Assembly (NCBI RefSeq): GCF_000178115.2
Contig: NC_014828.1
Coordinates: forward strand, 2,307,501-2,371,500
DNA from: Ethanoligenens harbinense YUAN-3
GTDB taxonomy: Bacteria > Bacillota > Clostridia > Oscillospirales > Ethanoligenentaceae
Direction: 5' to 3'
DNA: 64,000 nucleotides
Part shown: one piece after another, positions 35,097 through 43,686 of the stretch
Layout of the letters: each line of letters begins with the position of its first letter
Position numbering within the stretch: the stretch's first letter is position 1
Translations under genes and position numbers: made by a program
The notes under the pieces: model-generated
Told to the model about the DNA's origin: nothing
Database searches by the model: none
What the model saw: only the letters and a program-made list of their open reading frames with translations

Positions 35097-36223
35097 GCCG
35101 GCAGGCTCTTCTGGCTCAGCGTCATAACGAACGAACACAGGTCGCCGGTGGCATGGGGCTTGCCCACCAGCCGGATGTTCGCTTCCATGTTCTTGAGCTT
35201 CTGCGGGTACAGAAACAACTGGTAGAGCGCCTCATCCACCGGATAGGTGTTCGTGACATTGACAGCCAGCCCGTTGTTGACCAGGAATTCCACATTTCGC
35301 TCCTCCTGGCCGGGGATGGGGTTCATCATCAGGATAGGCAGGTTTTTGGCCAGCGCCTCGCTGGTGGTCAGCCCGCCCGGCTTGGTGATGATGCAGTCTG
35401 CCGCGTCCATCATCACGTCCACATTATCCACAAAGCCATAGGTGTAAACCTTCTGGCGCGTGACCATCTGCCGGATCTTCCGATAAGCATGCTTGTTGTT
35501 TCCGCAGACGGCCAGCACCTGGAAATCGTTGTCGAGCTGGTCGATCTGCTCGATGGCGCCCGCCAGGTTGCCGTGCCCCATGCTGCCGCCCATCACCAGT
35601 ACCGTGAAGCAGTCCGGCGCGAGCCCAAGCATCCGGCGCGCCTCGTCTTTCGGAAGCTTGGCGGAAAACTTCGGATGGATGGGGATGCCGAACGGCAGGA
35701 TCTTCCGCGCGTCGATGCCTTTGCGCACAGCCTGCCGGGTGAGCAGCTCGCTCGCCGTCACGAAATAGTCGATATGCTCCACATCCTGCCAAAACGGATG
35801 GATGGTGAAATCGGTGATGATGCCGACCGATTTGGCGCGGATGCGACCGTTTTTCTTCATGGCATTGATGAGCTGTGCGGAAAAAATATGGGTGCAGATA
35901 ATCACGTCCGGCTGGAACTCCCGCCGCAGGAACCGTTCCAGCTTGATGGACATGATGGAATTGGCCGCGTTGAGCATTGAATATTTGGAATTGTTCTTTT
36001 CCTTGTTTTCAGCAAAACGGTAGACCGTGCCGTAGGCCACCGGTGTGATGGAGGTCGCGATCAGGTAGCCGCGCGCAATGGTCTGATAGAGCGCGGGGCT
36101 GATGTAGCGATAGGAATCAAGGATGCGGCACTCCGCCCCGACGGACTCCAGATATTCGCATAACGCTTTCGCCGTGGCATTGTGTCCCTGCCCCGCCGTA
36201 TTGGTCAGCAGCAGAACTTTCAT
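35093..36223 (-). CDS. GT28-type glycosyltransferase (MGDG synthase / UgtP-like)
   Basis: 376 residues from ATG 36223 (MKVLLLTNTAGQGHNATAKA), chosen for the GGGGG at 8-base spacing; ATG 36238 is an alternative. The N-terminal GHNATAKAL matches MGDG-synthase type transferases that use UDP-sugar and diacylglycerol. The UDP-binding region (GFVDNVDVMMDAADCIITKP, then GGLTTSEALAKNLPILMMNP) is typical. It probably makes glycolipids for the membrane or lipoteichoic-acid anchors. galU, which supplies UDP-glucose, lies 239 bases upstream on the same strand, consistent with this role. Confidence 0.88.
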   Translation of the reverse strand: MKVLLLTNTAGQGHNATAKALCEYLESVGAECRILDSYRYISPALYQTIARGYLIATSITPVAYGTVYRFAENKEKNNSKYSMLNAANSIMSIKLERFLRREFQPDVIICTHIFSAQLINAMKKNGRIRAKSVGIITDFTIHPFWQDVEHIDYFVTASELLTRQAVRKGIDARKILPFGIPIHPKFSAKLPKDEARRMLGLAPDCFTVLVMGGSMGHGNLAGAIEQIDQLDNDFQVLAVCGNNKHAYRKIRQMVTRQKVYTYGFVDNVDVMMDAADCIITKPGGLTTSEALAKNLPILMMNPIPGQEERNVEFLVNNGLAVNVTNTYPVDEALYQLFLYPQKLKNMEANIRLVGKPHATGDLCSFVMTLSQKSLPA

Positions 36224-36362
36224 GCGCTTTGCCCCCATGACGCGCACGCCGGAAACCGGATGCGCGTATCAATATTGCGGACATGGTTTTACAAAAATGT
36301 CCAACTCCATTATAGCATAAGCAGACAGGCCGCACAACAACGCAAGCGCCCCAAAAAGCGGA

Positions 36363-36390
36363 GCGCCCGCATGCATGTCCATGCGGGCGC
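36363..36390 (-). terminator. Terminator of galU
   Basis: An 11-base GC-rich stem (36363-36373 with 36380-36390); on the minus strand CTTTTT follows after a few bases. It ends galU before the glycosyltransferase gene. Confidence 0.7.
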
Positions 36391-36461
36391 CCTGAAAACC
36401 AAAGGCAATGAAACTCTTTGGGGTTGTCTGCTTCTTATGATCTGCCGATCTGCCGAAAAAA

Positions 36462-37334
36462 TCAAATCGTCTGGGCCAGCTGCTTAATGTAGGCGCGGAA
36501 ATCGTCCTTGATCTCGTCGTGGATGAGCGCCGCTTCCACCGAAGCCTTCATGATACCGAGCTTGCTGCCCATGTCGTACCGCACGCCTTCGTAATCAACG
36601 CCCACCATGCCTTTGGTGCGCGCGAGGGTACGCATGGCGTCGGTCAGCTGCAGTTCGCCGCCCGCACCCACCGGCGTTTCTTCCAAGATATCGAATATCT
36701 CCGGCGGCAGCACGCACCGCCCCAAAATGGAATAGAGGGACAGCACCTCGTCGGGGGTCTGCGGTTTTTCGACCATGTCGGTCACTTTGAACACACTGTC
36801 GTGCAGCGGCTCCACCGCCAGCGAGGAATACTTATGGATGTCGCTCTCCGGCACCTGCTTGATGCCCGCCACGCCCAGGCCGTATTGTTCATACGCAGCG
36901 GCAAGCTGGCCGATGGCCGGTTTTTTCCCGACGATCACATCGTCGCCATACAGGACGGCAAACGGTTCGTTGCCTACAAACGGGCGGGCGATCAGCACCG
37001 CGTGCCCCAGGCCGCGTGTCTCTTTCTGACGCATATAGGTGATCTCAGCCAGGTTGGCCACATCCAGCACGATCTGGAGTTTGTCCAGCTTGCCGGCCTC
37101 GGCCAGTTTCTGTTCCAGCTCGGGGCTGCGGTCGAAATGGTCTTCCATCACCGTTTTGTTGCGGTTGGTGATGATGAGGATTTCCTCGATGCCGGCGTTG
37201 ACCGCCTCTTCTACAATATACTGGATAGCCGGCTTGTCTACCAGCGGAAGCATTTCTTTGGGGATGGCCTTGGATGCGGGAAGCACGCGCGTTCCCAGGC
37301 CCGCCGCCGGAATGATCGCCTTTTTGATTTTCAT
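36462..37334 (-). CDS. galU: UTP--glucose-1-phosphate uridylyltransferase
   Basis: 290 residues. It makes UDP-glucose for glycolipid and wall polymers. It starts MKIKKAIIPAAGLGTRVLPA with the G-x-G-T-R nucleotidyltransferase loop; ETRGLGHAVLIARPFVGNEP and the VEKPQTPDEVLSLYSILGRC region are GalU-specific. TTAGGAGGGC precedes the ATG. A terminator lies before the glycosyltransferase gene, so the two are not obviously one transcript. Confidence 0.96.
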   Translation of the reverse strand: MKIKKAIIPAAGLGTRVLPASKAIPKEMLPLVDKPAIQYIVEEAVNAGIEEILIITNRNKTVMEDHFDRSPELEQKLAEAGKLDKLQIVLDVANLAEITYMRQKETRGLGHAVLIARPFVGNEPFAVLYGDDVIVGKKPAIGQLAAAYEQYGLGVAGIKQVPESDIHKYSSLAVEPLHDSVFKVTDMVEKPQTPDEVLSLYSILGRCVLPPEIFDILEETPVGAGGELQLTDAMRTLARTKGMVGVDYEGVRYDMGSKLGIMKASVEAALIHDEIKDDFRAYIKQLAQTI

Positions 37335-37364
37335 AACATGCCCTCCTAATATTGTACAACCCCG

Positions 37365-37370
37365 ATTATA
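37365..37370 (-). promoter_or_regulatory. -10 box for galU
   Basis: TATAAT on the minus strand (37365-37370) preceded by TGC, an extended -10, 31 bases upstream of the galU ATG. Confidence 0.65.
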
Positions 37371-37461
37371 GCACAGCCCCCTGTGGAAGTATAGTTTCTG
37401 TAAGATTTCTTACAACCTTTTTACACTTTGTTCAAAACCTCCGCCGCCGCGGCGCCCGTGC

Positions 37462-37490
37462 TTTACAACACCGGTGAAACACGCTATACT
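37462..37490 (+). promoter_or_regulatory. Sigma-A-type promoter for prfB
   Basis: TTTACA (37462-37467), 17-base spacer, TATACT (37485-37490), lying about 75 bases before the prfB start. Confidence 0.8.
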
Positions 37491-37564
37491 ATGACAGATA
37501 GTCTGCAGCCGTCCGATACGGCGCGGCATGGACGGAATGCATTTGGATACAGAGGATGGTTGGT

Positions 37565-38689
37565 TTGCTTCAATTTGAAGAATTGCGCCTGCGGCTGGAA
37601 AACATGCGCCCCGAGATCGACGATCTGGGCCGCGCCCTCGGGCTGGACGCCGCGCGCGCCGAAGTGCGGGAACTGGAAGAAAAGGCCGCCCAGCAGGATT
37701 TTTGGAACGATATCGAAAACTCGCAGAGCGTTTTGCAGAAAACGCGCCAGTTAAAAGATAAGATTGCCTCCTACGAGGCGCTGCGCCGGAAAACGGACGA
37801 CACGCTGGCTCTGATCGAACTGGCCGACGAGGAAGAGGACCTCTCCGTGCTGGCGGAAGCGGCCGAAGCGGTGGACAGCGTGCGCGCGCAGATCGACACC
37901 ATGCGCCTGGCCACGCTTCTCACCGGCGAATACGACGCCAAAAATGCCATTCTCACGTTCCACGCAGGTGCGGGCGGCACCGAGGCCCAGGACTGGGCGG
38001 AAATGCTCTACCGCATGTATACCCGCTGGGCCGAGCGGCACGGCTTCAACGTGCAGGTGCTCGACTACCTCGACGGTGAAGAGGCCGGCCTGAAAAGCGC
38101 CTCCGTGCTCATTGAGGGGCTCAACGCCTACGGCTACCTCAAATCGGAGATCGGCGTACACCGCCTGGTGCGCGTCTCGCCGTTTGACTCGTCCGGCAGA
38201 CGACACACATCTTTCGCCTCGGTGGAGGTCATGCCCGAGATCGACGACAGCATCGAGGTGGATATCCGCCCCGAGGACATCAAGATGGATGTGTTCCGCA
38301 GCAGCGGCGCCGGCGGCCAGCACATCAACAAAACGTCCTCCGCCGTGCGGCTCACCCACCTGCCCACCGGCATTGTGGTGTCCTGCCAGAACGAGCGCAG
38401 CCAGCACCAGAACCGCGAAATGGCCATGCGCATGCTCAAATCCAAACTCGTCGAGATCAAGGAACGCGAGCATTACGATAAAATTGAAGACATTAAAGGT
38501 GTGCAGAAGGAGATCGCCTGGGGTTCCCAGATCCGCTCCTATGTCTTCATGCCCTACACGCTGGTGAAAGACCACCGCACAAGCTTTGAATCCGGCAACA
38601 TCGGCGCGGTGATGGACGGCGATCTCGACGGCTTCATCAACGCCTACCTCAAAGCCGTGTCGCTCGGCCAGGTGGAAAGCAACAAGTAA
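37565..38689 (+). CDS. prfB: Peptide chain release factor 2 (without programmed frameshift)
   Basis: 374 residues from a TTG at 37565; AGAGG at 37551-37555 fits this start but abuts the upstream ATG at 37556. RF2 recognises UGA and UAA. The SPF-like anticodon region (SPFDSSGRRHTSFASVEVMP), the GGQ catalytic loop (RSSGAGGQHINKTSSAVRLT) and the end of domain 4 are intact. In many bacteria codon 25/26 needs a CUUUGA frameshift; here the frame runs straight through the corresponding region (DLGRALGLDAARAEVRELEE), so the autoregulatory frameshift is lost. Confidence 0.94.
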   Translation: MLQFEELRLRLENMRPEIDDLGRALGLDAARAEVRELEEKAAQQDFWNDIENSQSVLQKTRQLKDKIASYEALRRKTDDTLALIELADEEEDLSVLAEAAEAVDSVRAQIDTMRLATLLTGEYDAKNAILTFHAGAGGTEAQDWAEMLYRMYTRWAERHGFNVQVLDYLDGEEAGLKSASVLIEGLNAYGYLKSEIGVHRLVRVSPFDSSGRRHTSFASVEVMPEIDDSIEVDIRPEDIKMDVFRSSGAGGQHINKTSSAVRLTHLPTGIVVSCQNERSQHQNREMAMRMLKSKLVEIKEREHYDKIEDIKGVQKEIAWGSQIRSYVFMPYTLVKDHRTSFESGNIGAVMDGDLDGFINAYLKAVSLGQVESNK

Positions 38690-38830
38690 AAATCATTTTT
38701 GCGATTTTTTGTTTTTTTCGGAAAGCGCGCAAAAAATTGCCGCGTGTATCCCGCGCGGCGCGGCGCAAACTAGAACTGCGCCGCAACCGCGGTGCAAAAT
38801 CACTGAAAATGTGAACAGGGGGTCTTGGAA

Positions 38831-39001
38831 ATGAGCAGGCACCCGATGATGAGCGAAAAACTCAAATATGAAATTGCCAAGGAGCTTGGCGTCGATCAGG
38901 TTGTCCGGCAAGAGGGCGGCTGGGGCTCGGTTTCCAGCCGTGACTGCGGCAACATGGTTCGAAAAGCCATCGAAATAGCGGAACGGCAAGTTTCAAAATA
39001 A
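38831..39001 (+). CDS. Small acid-soluble spore protein, alpha/beta type (56 aa)
   Basis: Starts MSRHPMMSEKLKYEIAKELG; the core matches the alpha/beta SASP signature (KYEIAKELGV ... GWGSVSSRDCGNMVRKAIE). SASPs coat and protect spore DNA, giving UV resistance. AGGGGGTCTTGGAA precedes the ATG. A weak sigma-G-like promoter, TGTATC then CAAACTA at 15 bases, lies near 38754-38780. A terminator follows at 39071. The GPR cleavage region is less typical than usual, with SVSSRD in place of the canonical site, so it may be a divergent member. Confidence 0.9.
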   Translation: MSRHPMMSEKLKYEIAKELGVDQVVRQEGGWGSVSSRDCGNMVRKAIEIAERQVSK

Positions 39002-39070
39002 TTCCGCGGTTCAGATGCCGCGGGGAGGTCATCAGACAGGTAAAACCTGAACATCCCGGGATCTGAAAAG

Positions 39071-39104
39071 CCGCATGCCCAAATGGGCATGCGGCCCTGT
39101 TTTT
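39071..39104 (+). terminator. Terminator of the SASP gene
   Basis: A 10-base perfect stem (39071-39080 with 39085-39094), 4-base loop, followed by CCCTGTTTTT. Confidence 0.85.
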
Positions 39105-39170
39105 CCATAAAAGGTTCCGGCTCCGCGCCGGATGACGCGAAACCGGAAGACAAGCGCCCGCCCCTCGGGT

Positions 39171-39557
39171 TCAGCCTTGGTATACACGCACAAGTTTGAT
39201 GGAGAAGAAATCGCACACCAGCAGATTGCTTGTGCCGAATTCCCGAAGGGTGATGTAATTCGCCCCCACGTTCATCAGCGTGCCGGTACGGTCGGAAAGA
39301 GTACCGGTGCCGAACAGGAACTCCACCGTCACGCTCCGGCCGATAAAACTGCGCAGATACCCATTGAGAAACTGGGTGCTGTCCAGCACCGCCATGCCGC
39401 CCTGGCTGATACCGGCATTGTAGCCTGTGGTGACGCCCGTGGCCGCCGTTCCGGTCTGATAGGCAGCCGAGCTCGAGCCGCCTGTGTTGGCCATGCCGGC
39501 CGGTGTTTCGCAGGCGCAGTGCTGCTGTCCCGTGCCCGTTCCCAAATAATCGTTCAT
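39171..39557 (-). CDS. GerQ-like spore coat protein
   Basis: 128 residues from ATG 39557 (MNDYLGTGTGQQHCACET), with AAGGAG 9 bases upstream, preferred to an earlier start. The N-terminal half is Gly/Ser/Thr-rich; the C-terminal region contains YLRSFIGRSVTVEFLFGTGT, then NVGANYITLREFGTSNLLVC and SIKLVRVYQG, which resembles the GerQ fold that anchors CwlJ to the spore coat in Bacillus. It lies next to a CwlJ-type gene on the same strand. The homology claim is by eye and should be tested; the pairing with CwlJ supports it. Confidence 0.65.
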   Translation of the reverse strand: MNDYLGTGTGQQHCACETPAGMANTGGSSSAAYQTGTAATGVTTGYNAGISQGGMAVLDSTQFLNGYLRSFIGRSVTVEFLFGTGTLSDRTGTLMNVGANYITLREFGTSNLLVCDFFSIKLVRVYQG

Positions 39558-39602
39558 TGCAAAACGCTCCTTCTCGTTGTTGTGGACACTTTCCGCCATT
39601 GC

Positions 39603-40046
39603 CTATGTTTGGGCATACAGCGCAGTGGGCGAATAGAAACAATGGTCGCCGATATGTACATATAATTCGCCGGTGCCGTTGTATGGAAACTTGGCCGGGC
39701 AATCGGGCCTGAACGGATTGAAATACCACAGGCAGTCGCCCACGGCGCCCAGCGTGCCGCCGCCGATGGCCCAGTCGGCGATGTCGTAATGCACCTGCGT
39801 GGGACGCATGTTATACACGTTCTGCGGATTGTACTGGCCGCCCACCGTCTCTTCAAAGCAAGTGAACTGTCCGGGCTGCGACAGCACATTGCGCAGGCTC
39901 CCCTGGTTGACCCGCATGTATTCGCCGTAAGACACGTTCACCCGGTTCATAATGACGCTTGCCACAGCGCGCATCCCGTTGTCGCCTTCACCGCCCGCCT
40001 CACACTGGATCATCCGCGCGAACAATTCCCTTGTTGTCAGCGGCAT
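39603..40046 (-). CDS. cwlJ: Spore cortex-lytic enzyme, CwlJ/SleB catalytic domain
   Basis: 147 residues, only the catalytic domain. It starts MPLTTRELFARMIQCEAGGE, with catalytic Glu in the CEAGGEGDNGMRAVASVIMN segment; FTCFEETVGGQYNPQNVYNM and GDCLWYFNPFRPDCPAKFPY are typical. It hydrolyses the cortex peptidoglycan during germination. AAGGAGGGG precedes the ATG. No signal peptide is present, as in CwlJ. The GerQ-like gene follows 45 bases downstream, as a likely coat-anchoring partner. Confidence 0.92.
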   Translation of the reverse strand: MPLTTRELFARMIQCEAGGEGDNGMRAVASVIMNRVNVSYGEYMRVNQGSLRNVLSQPGQFTCFEETVGGQYNPQNVYNMRPTQVHYDIADWAIGGGTLGAVGDCLWYFNPFRPDCPAKFPYNGTGELYVHIGDHCFYSPTALYAQT

Positions 40047-40214
40047 GGCAACCCCTCCTTTTCATAAAGTGCGGTCCACAGGCAGTATATGAACCGGCCT
40101 GCATCTTTGTGCCGTATACGCATTGCTATTTAAGGACAATCATGCCATAATAGAAAGGCTCCTTACCGGAGATCATCTTTTTCCACAATTTCCATAAATA
40201 TTAGGAGGGATTTT

Positions 40215-41477
<1,263 letters not shown>

Positions 41478-41498
41478 GAATCAGCGGGAGGAAACGCC

Positions 41499-41849
41499 AT
41501 GAAAAAAATCGAAGCCTTTATCCGGCCCGAAAAGCTGGAGGACATCAAGGTTATCCTGAAAAAGCTCGACCTCAACGGTATGAGCCTGTCGCAGGTAATG
41601 GGCTGCGGCAACCAGAAAGGGTGGAAAGAATTCATCCGCGGCGCGGAGGTGGATGTGAATTTCTTGCCTAAGATCAAGATCGAGGTCGTGGTACCGGACG
41701 AGCAGGTGGACACCGTAATCGACCATATCACCGAGACCGCCCGCACCGGCGAGGCCGGCGACGGCAAGATTTTTGTGTTCGATATCGCGGAGGCCGTGCG
41801 CATCCGCACCGGCGAACGCGGAAACGACGCCATCTGCCATACCAAATAG
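41499..41849 (+). CDS. glnK: PII nitrogen regulatory protein, GlnK-type
   Basis: 116 residues. It starts MKKIEAFIRPEKLEDIKVIL, and has the T-loop region MGCGNQKGWKEFIRGAEVDV plus the B/C loop ARTGEAGDGKIFVFDIAEAV. It binds ATP/ADP and 2-oxoglutarate and gates Amt. At the position of the uridylylated Tyr51 (ELYRG in E. coli) this protein has EFIRG, so it cannot be uridylylated there; control would be by ligands only. A terminator (41868-41905) closes the operon. Confidence 0.95.
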   Translation: MKKIEAFIRPEKLEDIKVILKKLDLNGMSLSQVMGCGNQKGWKEFIRGAEVDVNFLPKIKIEVVVPDEQVDTVIDHITETARTGEAGDGKIFVFDIAEAVRIRTGERGNDAICHTK

Positions 41850-41867
41850 CACGTTTTATCTACCGCA

Positions 41868-41905
41868 GACAGGGCCGCCCCCAAAAAGGTGCGGCCCTGT
41901 CTTTT
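41868..41905 (+). terminator. Terminator of amt-glnK
   Basis: An 11-base stem (41868-41878 with 41891-41901) with a 12-base loop, followed by TTTTAT. Confidence 0.85.
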
Positions 41906-41923
41906 ATGCCGGCTGCAGTCCGT

Positions 41924-43672
41924 TCAAAGCGTCTCCAGCCGGCTGGCGTACAGTCTGGCATACGCCCCGTTCTGCGCAAGCAGGCTTTCGTGGGTACCGG
42001 TCTCCACGATGTCGCCGTCCTCCATCACCAGAATGAGATCCGCGCCCTGCACGGTGGAAAGCCGGTGCGCAATGACAAAGCTGGTGCGCCCCGCGGTCAG
42101 CTCCTCCATAGCGCGCTGCACACGCAGCTCGGTGCGGGTGTCGATGGAGCTGGTCGCTTCGTCCAGGATGAACATCGGCGGGTCGGCCAGCATCACCCGC
42201 GCGATGGTGAGCAGTTGCTTCTGCCCCTGCGAAAGATCCTCGCCCATATCGGAGATATGGGTCCGGTAGCCGCCCGGCAGGCGGCCGATGAAGTCGTGCG
42301 CGCCCGCCTGCTTTGCCGCCGCAACAACCTCTTCATCCGTTGCGTCCGGCTTGGCATAGGCGATATTCTCACGGATGGTTCCGGAAAACAGCCAGGTGTC
42401 CTGCAGCACCATGCCGAAGCAGCGGCGCAGGTCGGCCCGCCTGAATGTGCGGATGTCGGCGCCTCCCAGCCGGATGGCGCCCCCATCCACGTCATAGAAC
42501 CGCATGAGCAGGTTGACCAGCGTGGTTTTGCCCGCGCCGGTGCGCCCCACGATGGCGACGTTCTTTCCATACGGGATGGTCAGATCGAGATCCCGGATAA
42601 GCGGGCGCACAGGGTCGTAAGCAAAGCGCACATGGGCAAAAGCGATGTCGCCTTTTGCGTCGGGCGCGGGTGCGTCAACAGCGTCGGGCATTTCGTCCCG
42701 CAGGTCCAGCACGCGGAAAATGCGGCGCGCGCCCGCGGCGGCCGTCTGAATATAGGTCATAATGTTGGTAATATCGGAAAACGGCTTGGCAAACATGGTG
42801 GAAAAAATAAGAAAACTGGAGATGCCGCCAATGCTCAGATGCCCGCCGATGGCCAGCAAGCTGGCCGCCACCCCCACGACCGTGTAGGCGATGTTGTTGA
42901 CCACCCGGGTGCCGGGGTTGCTCAGCGAAGAATAGAACTGCGCCTTCACGCCCACGCCGTAAAGTGTCCGGTTCATCTCCGAAAAGTGCTGGAACGACGG
43001 CTCCGCCAACCGGAATGCCTTCATTTCACGCCGCCCCTCAAAAATCTCCTCGGCAAAGCCGTTCATGCGGCCCACGATCTCGGCCTGATCGCGAAAATAG
43101 TTCTGCGCATTGCGGCCGATAAACCGCGCCAGCCAGACGGAAAGCGGCGCGAACAGCACCACCACCATGGTCATGGCCGGGCTGAGCGCCAGCATGAAAA
43201 ACACCGCGCCCACGGTAGTGACCACGCCGCTCAGCGCCAGCGCCAGGCCCTGCAGCAGACCGTCGGAAACGGCGTCCACATCGTTGACAAAGCGGCTGAC
43301 GGTGTCGCCGTGAGCGGTACGGTCAAAGAACGAGAGCGGCAGCGCAGAGAGTTTGCGGAACAGCCGCCTGCGAAAATCCCGCGCCGTGAGGTAAGAGATG
43401 CGGTTGGTTACCCTGCCGAGCAGCCACTGGAACAGCGCCGACACGCCATAGATCAGAACCAGCAGTGCGACATAGCCAAGCAGCCGGGTGAATGAGCGGT
43501 CACCGCGGAACATGCTGTCGATACCCACACCGATGATGGCCGGCGCCGCAAGCATGCCCAGCGCACTGATGACGGCAAACACGGCGGCCAGTATCCACAT
43601 GCCTTTGCCGCCGCCCAATGTGCCGAGCGTTCGCAGCAGGATGTGTTCGTTCCCTGTTTTCTTTTTGTTCAT
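41924..43672 (-). CDS. ABC exporter half, catalytically canonical NBD
   Basis: 582 residues from ATG 43672 (MNKKKTGNEHILL), preferred over an upstream start because GGAGAGCGG lies there. Six transmembrane helices in the first 320 residues, then an ATPase domain with Walker A (GRTGAGKTTLVNLLMRFYDV), signature LSQGQ (degenerate, in place of LSGGQ), Walker B with catalytic Glu (MFILDEATSSID) and switch His (VIAHRLSTV). It pairs with the upstream gene. Substrate unknown; drug or lipid export is the common role of such heterodimers. Confidence 0.92.
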   Translation of the reverse strand: MNKKKTGNEHILLRTLGTLGGGKGMWILAAVFAVISALGMLAAPAIIGVGIDSMFRGDRSFTRLLGYVALLVLIYGVSALFQWLLGRVTNRISYLTARDFRRRLFRKLSALPLSFFDRTAHGDTVSRFVNDVDAVSDGLLQGLALALSGVVTTVGAVFFMLALSPAMTMVVVLFAPLSVWLARFIGRNAQNYFRDQAEIVGRMNGFAEEIFEGRREMKAFRLAEPSFQHFSEMNRTLYGVGVKAQFYSSLSNPGTRVVNNIAYTVVGVAASLLAIGGHLSIGGISSFLIFSTMFAKPFSDITNIMTYIQTAAAGARRIFRVLDLRDEMPDAVDAPAPDAKGDIAFAHVRFAYDPVRPLIRDLDLTIPYGKNVAIVGRTGAGKTTLVNLLMRFYDVDGGAIRLGGADIRTFRRADLRRCFGMVLQDTWLFSGTIRENIAYAKPDATDEEVVAAAKQAGAHDFIGRLPGGYRTHISDMGEDLSQGQKQLLTIARVMLADPPMFILDEATSSIDTRTELRVQRAMEELTAGRTSFVIAHRLSTVQGADLILVMEDGDIVETGTHESLLAQNGAYARLYASRLETL

Positions 43673-43686
43673 CACATCCGCTCTCC

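Noticed and set aside
37556-37564. ATG at 37556 as start of prfB
   Set aside because: The RBS AGAGG directly touches this ATG; TTG 37565 gives proper spacing and matches the family N-terminus.
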